Shown one piece after another: positions 17,089-25,421 of a stretch of DNA of 64,000 nucleotides. The translations under genes and the position numbers were made by a program. Positions within the stretch are counted from its first letter, which is position 1. Every line of letters starts with the position of its first letter. The stretch is taken from positions 1 to 64,000 of the forward strand of contig JAVHLY010000005.1 of assembly GCA_031081585.1 (NCBI GenBank), in the 5' to 3' direction. The notes under the pieces were generated by a model. It did no database searches. It had not been told where the DNA came from and saw only the letters and a program-made list of their open reading frames with translations. The stretch is from Armatimonadota bacterium. GTDB taxonomy: Bacteria; Sysuimicrobiota; Sysuimicrobiia; Sysuimicrobiales; Humicultoraceae.

Positions 17089-18735
17089 CTAGCAAACGTC
17101 CGAATTCCCTGTCAAACGCGCCTCCAGACGGCCCGGGCGCGCGCCCCGCAGCAGCGCGGGCACCTGGCGCAGCTCCTCTAGGCGCAGCAGCCAGGCCGCC
17201 CCGAGGTAGGCGACCACCCCCACCCCACCGGAGGCCGCCAGGACCAGCAGCGCTCCGGCCGGGCCCTCTCCCGCCGGGCCGTCCGCCGCGACCGCCACCG
17301 CCGCGGCCAGCAGGGCCGCCGCCGCCGCCGCCCCCGCGCCGCGCAGCAGGCTCGAGGCGGTGCGCCGCCCCTCCAGCGCCCCCAGGCGCGCGCGCAGCAG
17401 CCACAGCAGCAGCCCCACGTTGGTCAGGTTCACCAGGGACGCCGCTAGCGCGATCCCCGTGGCGCCCAGCACCCGCATGAGCCCCGCGTTCAGGACGGCG
17501 TTGAGGAGGACGGCCAGCGCGCCCACCCGCACCGGGGTGGCCATGTCGTGCAGGGCGTAGAAGGCGCGCGTGACGACGTAGTAGGCGCCGACGGCGCTCA
17601 TGCCGACGGCGTAGCCGCGCAGGGCCGCCGCCACCGCCGCGGTAGCCGCCGGGGTGAACTCGCCGCGCTCGAAGAGCACCCGCACCACCTGGGGCGCCAG
17701 CGCCAGGAGGAGCGCGGCCACCGGGAGCATGAGGAGGAGCGTCATCCGCAGCCCCAGCGCCGTGGTGGCGGCCAGGGCCCCGCGGTCCCGGGCCGCCGCC
17801 TGGCGGGCCAGCGTGGGGAAGAGGGCGGTGGCGATGGAGATGGCGATGATACCCACCGGCGCCTGCATCACCTCGTAGGCGTAGTCGAGGACGGCCACGG
17901 CGTTCACGCCGGGTTGCACCGGCAGGAAGGAGGCGAAGAAGCGGGCCACGTAGGCGTTGATCTCCACGATGGCCAGCCCCAGCATCGCCGGGGCGGCCAG
18001 CCGCCCCAGCTGGCGCACCGCCGGGTGGCGCAGGTCCAGGAGCGGCAGCCAGCGAAAGCCGCTCCGCGCCATGGCCGGCAGCTGGACGAGGAACTGCGCC
18101 GCCGTCCCGAGCACCCAGGCCACGGCCAGGCCGTGGATGCCCACGCGCGGCCCCAGCCACAGCGTCCCCAGGATGATCACCACGTTGAAGAGGAGCGGCG
18201 CCAGCGCCGGCACGGTGAAGCGCTGGTGCGCCTGCAGGAAGCCGGTGGCGAAGACCGCCAGCGCCAGGAAGAGCATGGCCACGAAGATGATGCGCATCAG
18301 CGCCACCGCCAGCGGCACGAGCCCCGGCTGGGCGTGGAAGCCCGGGGCCGCCACCGGCACCAGGAGCGGAGCGAGGACCTGGCCCGCCAGCACCATCCCC
18401 ACGCCCAGGAGGAGGACCAGGTTGAAGAGGATGGCGGTTACCCGCACCGTCTCCCGCCGGTCGCCGCGGGCCAGGTACTCGGTGATGGTCGGGATGAAGA
18501 CGATGCTCAGCGTGCCGCCCAGGAGCAGCCGCTGGATGAAGAACGGGAGGTAGTAGCCGATGACGTAGGCGGCCTTGGCGTTGGAGGCCCCGAACAGGGC
18601 GGCGGTGACGATCTCGCGGACGAGCCCGAGCAGGCGGCTCAACACCGTGGCCACGGCCAGGAGGACGGCGGCCCGGGCCAGGCGGTGCCCGGTGGCCGAC
18701 GGGGCCCTGGCCGGTGGGGCGGGGACGGGGGTCAC
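17089..18735 (-). CDS. murJ: lipid II flippase MurJ (MviN)
   Basis: Multi-spanning MOP-superfamily transporter that moves lipid II across the membrane for peptidoglycan synthesis (548 aa, about 14 hydrophobic segments). The N-terminal LARAAVLLAVATVLSRLLGLVREIV with the S-R-x-x-G-x-x-R motif and the QRLLLGGTLSIVFIPTITEYL segment are diagnostic. GTG 18735 is used as start; the frame stays open to a TTG at 18807 but that part is encoded by a 21-bp duplication and looks artefactual. It is divergent from rpsT and ends 13 bp upstream of the CIRCE element. Confidence 0.92.
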   Translation of the reverse strand: MTPVPAPPARAPSATGHRLARAAVLLAVATVLSRLLGLVREIVTAALFGASNAKAAYVIGYYLPFFIQRLLLGGTLSIVFIPTITEYLARGDRRETVRVTAILFNLVLLLGVGMVLAGQVLAPLLVPVAAPGFHAQPGLVPLAVALMRIIFVAMLFLALAVFATGFLQAHQRFTVPALAPLLFNVVIILGTLWLGPRVGIHGLAVAWVLGTAAQFLVQLPAMARSGFRWLPLLDLRHPAVRQLGRLAAPAMLGLAIVEINAYVARFFASFLPVQPGVNAVAVLDYAYEVMQAPVGIIAISIATALFPTLARQAAARDRGALAATTALGLRMTLLLMLPVAALLLALAPQVVRVLFERGEFTPAATAAVAAALRGYAVGMSAVGAYYVVTRAFYALHDMATPVRVGALAVLLNAVLNAGLMRVLGATGIALAASLVNLTNVGLLLWLLRARLGALEGRRTASSLLRGAGAAAAAALLAAAVAVAADGPAGEGPAGALLVLAASGGVGVVAYLGAAWLLRLEELRQVPALLRGARPGRLEARLTGNSDVC

Positions 18736-18759
18736 CGCGGCGTCCGCCGCCCCCAGGTG

Positions 18760-18801
18760 GCTGCACGGGCGGGGGCGGTGGCTACTCGGGCGGGGGCGAT
18801 G
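18760..18801. repeat. two 21-bp tandem repeats
   Basis: Two adjacent 21-bp copies (18760-18780 and 18781-18801) sharing the core cgggcgggggcg, with three mismatches. They lie between the divergent murJ and rpsT genes, immediately before the rpsT -10 element. Confidence 0.7.
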
Positions 18802-18808
18802 GTACAAT
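18799..18808 (+). promoter_or_regulatory. probable rpsT promoter (-10)
   Basis: TACAAT at 18803-18808 is a good -10 hexamer, preceded by TGG, so it has an extended -10 (TG-N). No convincing -35 is found 16-18 bp upstream. It lies 39 bp from the rpsT start. Confidence 0.5.
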
Positions 18809-18846
18809 GCGCTGAACGCAACCCCGACATGGCAGTGAGGTGTACG

Positions 18847-19116
18847 GTGGCCAAGCGCATCAAGTCAGGTCTCAAGCGGCTCCGGCAGTCGCTGCGGCGC
18901 GCCGAGCACAACCGCGCCGTCCGCTCGCGCATCAAGACGCTCTCCCGCAGGGCGCGCGCCGGGGATACGGAGGCGCTCTTGCTGGCGATCAAGGCCATCG
19001 ACAAGGCGGCGGCGCGCGGGATCATCCACAAGAACACCGCCGCCCGCCGCAAGGCCCGACTGGTGCGGCGCCACCGCGAGGCCCTGGCCGCCGCCACCGC
19101 CGCCTCTGCGTCCTGA
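18847..19116 (+). CDS. rpsT: 30S ribosomal protein S20
   Basis: Binds 16S rRNA in the body of the small subunit; 89 aa and strongly basic, as usual. The N-terminus VAKRIKSGLKRLRQSLRRAEHN and the later AIDKAAARGIIHKNTAARRKARL are the S20 signatures. GTG 18847 is chosen over ATG 18829 because TGAGGTG lies 5-6 nt upstream and the protein then begins at the normal position. The gene is monocistronic, divergent from murJ and convergent with holA. Confidence 0.94.
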   Translation: MAKRIKSGLKRLRQSLRRAEHNRAVRSRIKTLSRRARAGDTEALLLAIKAIDKAAARGIIHKNTAARRKARLVRRHREALAAATAASAS

Positions 19117-19164
19117 CCCCGCGCTGCCGACCCGCGGAGGCCGGCCGCTCCGGATCCCGGCCGC

Positions 19165-20178
19165 TCAACCTGCGCCCGTGTCGCCCCGGCGCCCGGGGCC
19201 GGCGCACAGCTGCACGACCAGCGTCTCCAGGGCCAGCTCCGGCTGGCCCGTCGACTTGATAGCCCGGTCGGCCTCTTCCAGCAGGGCGAAGATCGCGGGG
19301 AAGTCTTCGGCTCGATAGCGGGTCACCTGCCGCAGCAACTTGCCGGCGACATACGGCGTGACGCCCGCCGCCCTGGCTACGGCCGCCTGGCTGCGCCCCG
19401 CCTCCCGGGCGCGCACCAGCAGGCGGAACTGGCGGGCGATCATCCCCAGGACCGGCAGCGGGTGCTCGCGCGCCAGGATGCTCTGCAGCAGCTGGGTGGC
19501 CCGCCCGACGTGCCGTTCCCCGATGGCGTCGGCGAGGGCGAACAGCCGCGGGTCGCTCTCCAGCGCCCCCACCGCCCGCACGTCCTCCTCGGTGATCTGG
19601 GCCCGGGCATCGACGTACGCCGCCAGCTTTTCCAGCTCCAGCCGCAGGGCCCGCAGCCCGGCGCCGGCGCCCGCCGCCAGCGCTTCCACGGCCCCGGGCG
19701 TGAGCCGCTTCCCCAACCGTGCGGCCTCGCTCCTGAGCCAGGCGGGGAGCTCCCGCCAGGTGAGCGGATCGCAGGCATGGATCCGCCCGACCGCCTGCAG
19801 CGCCCTGAAGAGCCGGCCGCCCCGGTCCAGGGCGCGGGCCGTGAAGATGGCGAGCACCGGCGGGGTGCCGCGCTCCAGGTAGTCGGCCAGCGTCCGCTGC
19901 GCGTCGAGCGGCATGGCGTCGAGGTCGCGGACCACGACCACGCGCAGGGCGCCGAAGAACGGCAGGGTGTCGAGCCGGGCCAGGAGGTCGGGCAGGGGGG
20001 TCTCCGCGGCCTCGAGGACGTCGAGGTTGAGCGCGCGCTCGTCGGGGGGGAGCGCCGCGTCCACCAGCGCCCGCACCCCCTCCTCGACGAGCAGGTCCTC
20101 CTCGCCCACGAAGAGGTGCACCCCCGGGGCGGGCGACGGTGCCGCCCGGCCGGTCGGGGGCGTGCCCGAGCCGGTCAC
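19165..20178 (-). CDS. holA: DNA polymerase III delta subunit
   Basis: Clamp-loader delta subunit (337 aa) that opens the beta clamp. The N-terminal AAA+-like domain begins with VHLFVGEEDLLVEEGVRALVD; LPFFGALRVVVVRDLD carries the beta-clamp-interacting LPFFG loop region. The C-terminal collar domain (...GMIARQFRLLVRAREAG ... TPYVAGKLLRQ) is typical. Low identity is normal for this family, so the call also rests on the comEC neighbour. GTG 20178 overlaps the previous stop as GTGA. Confidence 0.92.
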   Translation of the reverse strand: MTGSGTPPTGRAAPSPAPGVHLFVGEEDLLVEEGVRALVDAALPPDERALNLDVLEAAETPLPDLLARLDTLPFFGALRVVVVRDLDAMPLDAQRTLADYLERGTPPVLAIFTARALDRGGRLFRALQAVGRIHACDPLTWRELPAWLRSEAARLGKRLTPGAVEALAAGAGAGLRALRLELEKLAAYVDARAQITEEDVRAVGALESDPRLFALADAIGERHVGRATQLLQSILAREHPLPVLGMIARQFRLLVRAREAGRSQAAVARAAGVTPYVAGKLLRQVTRYRAEDFPAIFALLEEADRAIKSTGQPELALETLVVQLCAGPGRRGDTGAG

Positions 20179-20381
20179 CAGTGCTCCTCCCGGCGCAGCG
20201 CCTCGATGCGTGCCGCCACCTCCGCGGCGTCCGCGACCCCCTCGACCTCCCAGTGCAGCCGCAGGACCGTCCCGACACCCGCGCCGGCGGGGAGGTGCGT
20301 GGCGGGGACGTAGGCCCGTCCCCCGCCCTCCAGGAGGATCACGGCGACCCCATCCTCGATCCGGTCGACGAGCCCGCGCAT
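20175..20381 (-). CDS. DUF3006 family small protein
   Basis: 68-aa beta-rich protein opening with MRGLVDRIEDGVAVILLEGG, the DUF3006 pattern (R-x-x-V-D-R-I-E-x-x-x-A-V-L). Members of this family often lie next to comEC-like metallohydrolase genes, as here; the function is not established. The ATG at 20381 lies inside the 3' end of comEC (43-bp overlap) and its stop overlaps the holA GTG, so comEC, this gene and holA form one translationally coupled unit. Confidence 0.78.
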   Translation of the reverse strand: MRGLVDRIEDGVAVILLEGGGRAYVPATHLPAGAGVGTVLRLHWEVEGVADAAEVAARIEALRREEHW

Positions 20382-22888
20382 ACGCCCCGCCCAGTGTAGC
20401 GCACGCACCCCGCCCGACGCCGCACCGTCCCCACCCACACCCGGGCGCCGTCGCTGCGCAGCAGCACCGCCCCGTCCAGGTCGGTGCGATAGGTGGCCAC
20501 GCCGGCGTCCTCCAGGCGGCGCACCACCGAGGGGTGCGGGTGGCCGAAGAGGTTGTCCGCGCCCACGGAGATCACGGCCACGCGGGGGCGCACGGCGGTG
20601 AGCAGCCCGGGGGTCGTGGAGGTGCGGCTGCCGTGGTGGGCCACCTTCAACACGAGGCTGGGGACCAGCCCCAGGCGCACCAGCGCCTCCTCGGTCTCCG
20701 CCTCGATATCCCCGGTGAGCAGGGCCGTGAAGGCGGCGAACCGCACCTGCAGCACCACCGACGCCGCATTGGTCAGGTCCTCGTCCGCGCCTGGCCCGGC
20801 GCCGGTGGCGCTGCGGTGCTGCTCCACGAACCCCGCGGGCGGCCACAGGACCTCGGCCTCCGCCCCCTCCCCGAGGAGGAGCCGGTGCCCGCGCCGCGCC
20901 GTCACATAGGCGACGCGCCGCTCGCGGACCAGGTCGAGGACGCGCACGTAGGAGGGGCTCGGGTGCGGCACTCCGGGGTCGAGGAAGACGCCGACGGGGA
21001 AGTGCGCCAGCACGGCCGGCAGACCGCCCACGTGGTCCTCGTGCGCATGGGTGAGGACGACGGCGTCGAGCCGGCGCACGCCCAGGTGCCGCAGCGCAGG
21101 GATGACGCGGCGCCGCCCGACGTCGAAGCGCGAGGCGGTCACCGGCACGGCGTTCGCTGCCACCCGGTCCATCAACCCCGGCGGGGCGTCGGCACCGCGC
21201 TGGGCGTCGCCGTACTCCACCTCTCCCCCGCCGTCCACCAGCACCGACCGCCCCCCGGGCCCGCGCAGCAGGATGGCGTCGCCCTGCCCCACGTCCAGCA
21301 CCGCCAGGAGCATGGTCGGGGGGCCGGCCGCCGGGACCGGCACCGCCCCGAGCAGGAGCGCGGCCGCACCGGCGACCGCGACGATCGGGCGAAGGGGCCT
21401 TGCCCGGTGGAGCGCGGGCACGGCGAGCAGCACCGCATAGGCCAGCGCGGCCTGCCACCAGGCCACCGGCGGCAACCACACCTCACTGCCCGGGGCCCGA
21501 GCGAAGAACCGGGCCAGGTGGACGACCAGCCAGACCGGCGGCAGGAAGGCCGGCACGAGCAGGGCGGCAAGCGGCGGCAGGAGGCCGGCCAGCACCGTGA
21601 GCGCAAACCCCGCCGGGACGAGCACGGTGACCATTGGTAGGACCAGCAGGTTGGCGGGGAACGCCGCCAACGACACCCACTGGAAGGCCGCCGCCAGCAG
21701 CGGGAGCACCGCCACCTGGGCCCCCAGCGTGGCGGCCGCCAGGTGGGCCAGCCAGCGGGGCCGCAGGGGAAGGGTCAGGAGCGGCGCCAGCGCCAGCAAC
21801 CCCCACGTGGCCGCGAACGAGAGCTGGAAGCTCAGGCTGAAGAGCGCCTGCGGCGAGGCCGCCAGCCAGATCAGGGCCGCAGCCGCCAGCGCGCTCGGCC
21901 AGTCGGTCTGCCGCCGCAGGGCCAGCGCGGCGAGGGCGAGCCACGCCATGACCGCCGCCCGCCCGACCGAAGCGCTCCAGCCGACCATGGTGGCGAAGAC
22001 CAGGACCGCCAGCGCCGCCACCGCAACACGCGCCGTCACACCCAGACGCATCGCGCCCGCCACGGCCAGCGCCGCCGCGCCGACGAGGCCCACCTGCGTC
22101 CCCGAGACGACCAGCACGTGCAGCAGGCCGGCACGCTGAAAGGCCTCCTCGACCTCCGGGGGAATGCCGACCGAAGCCCCCAGCAGCAGCCCGGCGAGCA
22201 CGCGCCCGTAGGGCTCGGGGAGCGCCAGGAGAGGGCGCACGATGCGGTCGCGCCAGGCCAGGATCCAGCGGACGGGCGCACGGCCCTCGCTTCGCCGGAC
22301 GATGCGGAGCGCCGTCCCGCCCGAAGCACGGAGCACCGCCACGACCCCGCGGCGCCGGAGAGCCAGCCGCCGGTTGGGTTCTCCCGGATTCCCGCCGTCC
22401 GGCGGCAGCTCCAGCCGCCCATGGAGGGCCACCACGTCCCCGTAGGCGACCGCAGGTGCGCCGGCGGGCAGGGTTGCCACCACCGTGGCCGCCATCGGCC
22501 GACCAGCCAGCCGTCGCAGCCGCAGGTGAACGGACTGGCGGCGGCCGTGCCACTCCGGGGCGGCGGCGACGAGGGCCTCGACCTGGACGCGGCGACCGAG
22601 CCAGGGTGCGACCGCCTTGGCCTCAGTGCGGACGGGGTCGGTGAGCGCTGTCAGGTGGCCGAGGAGGGCGAAGACGACCGCAGCCAGGCCGAAGGGCCCT
22701 GCGGGCGGCGATCGCGAGGTGGAGTCACCCCGCTGCTGCCAGAGGAGCACCCCCCACGCCGTACCGGCAGCGAGCGCACTGAGGACGAGGAGGGGGCCCG
22801 GCAACGGGCGGTGCTCGGCCCAGAGGACGCCGGCAGCAAAGGTGACGGCGGCCCAGACGAGCGGACGGTTCCACAGGATCTCCCACAC
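20339..22888 (-). CDS. comEC: DNA uptake channel protein ComEC/Rec2
   Basis: 849-aa polytopic protein for transport of single-stranded DNA during transformation. Order: N-terminal membrane and OB-fold region (1-230), the Competence membrane domain from about residue 240 (GLLHVLVVSGTQVGLVGA is the family hallmark), and a C-terminal metallo-beta-lactamase-like domain with LTHAHEDHVGGLPA and KVAHHGSRTS. The zinc ligand pattern H-x-H-x-D-H appears as HAHEDH, intact. GTG 22888 is the only good start near the first membrane segment. No comEA is beside it. Competence is possible but other machinery is not visible here. Confidence 0.93.
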   Translation of the reverse strand: MWEILWNRPLVWAAVTFAAGVLWAEHRPLPGPLLVLSALAAGTAWGVLLWQQRGDSTSRSPPAGPFGLAAVVFALLGHLTALTDPVRTEAKAVAPWLGRRVQVEALVAAAPEWHGRRQSVHLRLRRLAGRPMAATVVATLPAGAPAVAYGDVVALHGRLELPPDGGNPGEPNRRLALRRRGVVAVLRASGGTALRIVRRSEGRAPVRWILAWRDRIVRPLLALPEPYGRVLAGLLLGASVGIPPEVEEAFQRAGLLHVLVVSGTQVGLVGAAALAVAGAMRLGVTARVAVAALAVLVFATMVGWSASVGRAAVMAWLALAALALRRQTDWPSALAAAALIWLAASPQALFSLSFQLSFAATWGLLALAPLLTLPLRPRWLAHLAAATLGAQVAVLPLLAAAFQWVSLAAFPANLLVLPMVTVLVPAGFALTVLAGLLPPLAALLVPAFLPPVWLVVHLARFFARAPGSEVWLPPVAWWQAALAYAVLLAVPALHRARPLRPIVAVAGAAALLLGAVPVPAAGPPTMLLAVLDVGQGDAILLRGPGGRSVLVDGGGEVEYGDAQRGADAPPGLMDRVAANAVPVTASRFDVGRRRVIPALRHLGVRRLDAVVLTHAHEDHVGGLPAVLAHFPVGVFLDPGVPHPSPSYVRVLDLVRERRVAYVTARRGHRLLLGEGAEAEVLWPPAGFVEQHRSATGAGPGADEDLTNAASVVLQVRFAAFTALLTGDIEAETEEALVRLGLVPSLVLKVAHHGSRTSTTPGLLTAVRPRVAVISVGADNLFGHPHPSVVRRLEDAGVATYRTDLDGAVLLRSDGARVWVGTVRRRAGCVRYTGRGVCAGSSTGSRMGSP

Positions 22889-22951
22889 TCAAGGAATCGG
22901 CACGGTTCGTGGTTTTTCGGGGGGACGCCGGCGTGGTGGGAGAGAGGCAGC

Positions 22952-23062
22952 GTGGACGCCCGTCCGCTGGCCGCGGCCGTCATCCTCGGTCTGGCCGTCA
23001 TCCCCTGTCTGGAAGACCTGGGGATCCTCGCCAGCGCGACGGAGGCCCGCCGCTTCGTCTGA
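22952..23062 (+). CDS. possible 36-aa hydrophobic small protein
   Basis: Short frame between the divergent comEC and the thrS terminus: one hydrophobic segment (LAAAVILGLAVIPCL) and a charged tail. GTG 22952 follows a purine-rich GGGAGAGAGG. It matches no family I know and may be chance; its only merits are the ribosome-binding-like sequence and the position in an otherwise empty 208-bp gap. Confidence 0.25.
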   Translation: MDARPLAAAVILGLAVIPCLEDLGILASATEARRFV

Positions 23063-23096
23063 GGGCCAGGGAACGGTCGGCGGGACGCGCGACCAG

Positions 23097-25025
23097 TTAG
23101 GAGGAGGTGCCGCGGAGGGGAGCCGAGGCCTCCTCCAGGGCGCGCCGGGCGAAGGCGTCCACGTCCATCGGGCCCAGGTCGCCCGTCTCGCGGTGGCGCA
23201 CGGCCACCTGCCCCGTCTCCACCTCCCGGTCGCCCACCACGAGCATGTACGGGACCTTCATCACCTGCGCCTGGCGGATCTTGTAGGCGATGCGCTCGTT
23301 CGTGTCGTCCACCTGGACGCGCAGCCCCTGCGCCCGCAGGCGCTGGGCCACCTCGCGGGCGTAAGGGGCGTGGCGGTCGGCGATGGAGAGGACGCGCACC
23401 TGCTCCGGCGCCAGCCACAGCGGGAGCGCCCCGGCGAAGTGCTCGATGAGAATCCCCACGAACCGCTCCAGCGACCCGTAGATGACGCGGTGGATGACCA
23501 CTGGCGTGCGCTCGCTGCCGTCCGGCGCGCTGTAGCGCAGGCCGAAGCGGCGCGGGAGCTGGAAGTCGAGCTGCAGCGTCCCCATCTGCCACTCGCGGTT
23601 CAGCGAGTCCCGCATGAGGATGTCGATCTTGGGGCCGTAGAAGACGCCCTCGGGGGCGACGGTGAACGGGCGGCCGCTCGCCTCCAGGATCTGCCGCAGC
23701 TCCGCCTCGGCCCGGTCCCACACCGCCGGGTCGCCGATGAAGTCCGGCGGTCGCGTGCTCAGCCGGAAGTGGTATGCCAGGCCGAAGATGGCGTAGAACC
23801 GCTCCGTCAGCGCGAACAGCTCCCGGAACTCGTCGGCGATCTGCTCCTCGGTGAGGAAGATGTGGGCGTCGTCCTGCACGAATCCGCGCACGCGCAAAAG
23901 CCCGGTGAGGGTGCCGGAGCGCTCGTAGCGGTGCAGGATGTCGGTGTCGGCCAGCCGCAGCGGCAGGTCGCGGTAGCTGCGGGTGCGGCTCTGGAAGACC
24001 ACCATGGCGTTGGGGCAGTTCATCGGCTTGAGGGCGTAGACCTCGCCTTCGCCCATGTCGGCGATGAACATGTGCTCCCGGTAGTGCTCCCAGTGCCCCG
24101 AGATCTCGTAGAGCTCGCGGCGGTTGATCAGCGGGGCCCGGATCTCCTGGTAGCCGCGGGCCTCGTGCTCGGCGCGCCAGAAGTCGATCAGCGTGTGCAG
24201 CACCTTGAGGCCGCGGGGGAGCCAGTAGGGGATCCCGGGGGCCGTCTCGTGGAAGAGGAAGAGCTCGAGCTGCGGGCCCAGGCGCCGGTGGTCCCGCCGC
24301 TTGGCCTCTTCGAGCAGGCGCAGGTGCGCCTCGAGCTGCGCCTCATCCGGGAAGGTGACCCCGTAGATGCGGGCGAGCTGGGGCCGCCGTTCGTCGCCCC
24401 GCCAGTACGCCCCCGAGGTGGAGAGGAGCTTGATGGCCTTGATCCGCCCGGTGCTGGGCAGGTGGGGGCCGCGGCACATGTCCAGGAAGCCGTCCTGCCG
24501 GTAGAAGGAGACACGGGCGTCGGGGATGTCGTCCAGCAGCTCGAGCTTGTAGCGTTCCCCCGCCCGGGTGTAGAGGGCGATGGCCTCGTCGCGGGGCAGC
24601 TCGATCCGCTCGATGGGCTGGTCGCGCGCGGCCAGCTCGCGCATGCGCGCCTCGATGCGCTCCAGGTCCTCGGGCGTGAATGGCCGCCCGATGTCGATGT
24701 CGTAGTAGAACCCCTCGGCGATGGGGGGCCCGATGGCCAGCCTGGCGTGGGGGAAGAGCTCCTTCACCGCCTGGGCCAGCAGGTGCGCCGAGGAGTGCCA
24801 GTAGACCTCGCGCCCCTCCGCGTCGGCGAAGGTGAGGAACTCGACCGCGGCGTCCTCGGTGAGCGGCGCGCGCAGGTCGGTGAGCCGGCCGTTCACCCGG
24901 GCCACCAGGGCGTCGCTCCGCCCCAGCGCCTCCGCCAGGCTCAAGAGCGTCGTGCCCCGCGGGACCCGGCGCACCTCGCCCTCCGGGAGCCGCACCTCCA
25001 CCTCGCCCGTCCGTGCCTCCCTCAT
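23097..25025 (-). CDS. thrS: threonyl-tRNA synthetase
   Basis: Class II synthetase charging tRNA-Thr (642 aa). Domains in order: TGS domain (1-65), the editing domain with HSSAHLLAQAVKELFP and later YFVD-equivalent zinc His/Cys region DMCRGPHLPSTG, catalytic core with motif 2 FRAEHEARGYQ/..RSYRDLPLRLAD, LKPMNCPNAMVVFQ zinc Cys, and the anticodon-binding domain (VRVLSIADRHAPYAREV). ATG 25025 is chosen over upstream starts because the leader before it is a T-box RNA. Expression should rise when uncharged tRNA-Thr binds the leader. Confidence 0.96.
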   Translation of the reverse strand: MREARTGEVEVRLPEGEVRRVPRGTTLLSLAEALGRSDALVARVNGRLTDLRAPLTEDAAVEFLTFADAEGREVYWHSSAHLLAQAVKELFPHARLAIGPPIAEGFYYDIDIGRPFTPEDLERIEARMRELAARDQPIERIELPRDEAIALYTRAGERYKLELLDDIPDARVSFYRQDGFLDMCRGPHLPSTGRIKAIKLLSTSGAYWRGDERRPQLARIYGVTFPDEAQLEAHLRLLEEAKRRDHRRLGPQLELFLFHETAPGIPYWLPRGLKVLHTLIDFWRAEHEARGYQEIRAPLINRRELYEISGHWEHYREHMFIADMGEGEVYALKPMNCPNAMVVFQSRTRSYRDLPLRLADTDILHRYERSGTLTGLLRVRGFVQDDAHIFLTEEQIADEFRELFALTERFYAIFGLAYHFRLSTRPPDFIGDPAVWDRAEAELRQILEASGRPFTVAPEGVFYGPKIDILMRDSLNREWQMGTLQLDFQLPRRFGLRYSAPDGSERTPVVIHRVIYGSLERFVGILIEHFAGALPLWLAPEQVRVLSIADRHAPYAREVAQRLRAQGLRVQVDDTNERIAYKIRQAQVMKVPYMLVVGDREVETGQVAVRHRETGDLGPMDVDAFARRALEEASAPLRGTSS

Positions 25026-25059
25026 GGCGTCCCTCCCGACATCGGCCGATGAAATCGCA

Positions 25060-25322
25060 AACCCTCCGCCCCCTTGCGGGACGGAGGGTTGCCTCCGTGG
25101 TTCCACCCGGCTTCCGGGCCTCCTCGGCCCGGCGCTCGTCCCCGCCGGTCTCGGCGGCGGGACCGGCCGCCTTCTCCCTGGCGGGACGGCTGCCCGGCAG
25201 GGTCTCGGCGGCGGGCTCCGAGGGGGTCTTCAGCCGTCCACACTGCAGGAGCGCTCGCAGCCCGAATCGGGCGCTCCCTCTCTGCGCAGCCGGACCGGCC
25301 TACTCGTCCTCGTCTTCGCCCG
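25060..25322 (-). ncRNA. T-box riboswitch leader of thrS
   Basis: The thrS leader has the T-box hallmarks. GGGTGGAACCACGG (25108-25095 on the minus strand) matches the conserved antiterminator T-box. It is followed by a terminator stem, AACCCTCCG pairing with CGGAGGGTT (25090-25060), that shares bases with the antiterminator. Stem I lies at about 25180-25310 with a GCAGAGAGGGAGC segment like the GA-motif. A candidate threonine specifier ACC is at 25227-25225 in GAAGACCCC. Structure assignment of stem I is by eye and tentative; the T-box sequence and terminator are clear. Confidence 0.85.
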
Positions 25323-25329
25323 TGGGGCG

Positions 25330-25359
25330 ATTATAGGCGCGGGGTGTGACGGGTGTCAA
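25330..25359 (-). promoter_or_regulatory. thrS promoter
   Basis: Consensus vegetative promoter on the minus strand: TTGACA at 25359-25354, 18-bp spacer, TATAAT at 25335-25330. Transcription would begin near 25322 and give a ~300-nt leader before the thrS ATG. Confidence 0.88.
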
Positions 25360-25366
25360 AAGCGTG

Positions 25367-25411
25367 GAGGTCGGCGATCTCCCGCGCGTCCTCGACGACG
25401 AGGACGTTCAC
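25367..25411 (-). pseudogene. 5' stub of a response-regulator gene
   Basis: Reading leftward from GTG 25411 gives VNVLVVEDAREIADL, a near-perfect receiver-domain N-terminus (first strand plus the acidic ED pair) as in OmpR/PhoB-type regulators. After 15 codons the resemblance stops and the frame runs into the thrS promoter, ending at 25331. It begins 10 nt after the dienelactone-hydrolase stop codon, so a regulator gene probably once followed that gene and was lost by deletion. The match is short, so chance cannot be excluded. Confidence 0.5.
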
Positions 25412-25421
25412 CGCCGGGCGA

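Noticed and set aside
17548-18846. Long rightward frame leading into rpsT and opposite murJ
   Set aside because: The N-terminal ~430 codons are a low-complexity shadow of murJ. Ribosomal protein S20 starts at 18847 with its own ribosome binding site.
25023-25106. Longer thrS start at 25106
   Set aside because: It would translate the T-box terminator region; the ATG at 25025 matches the normal TGS-domain beginning.
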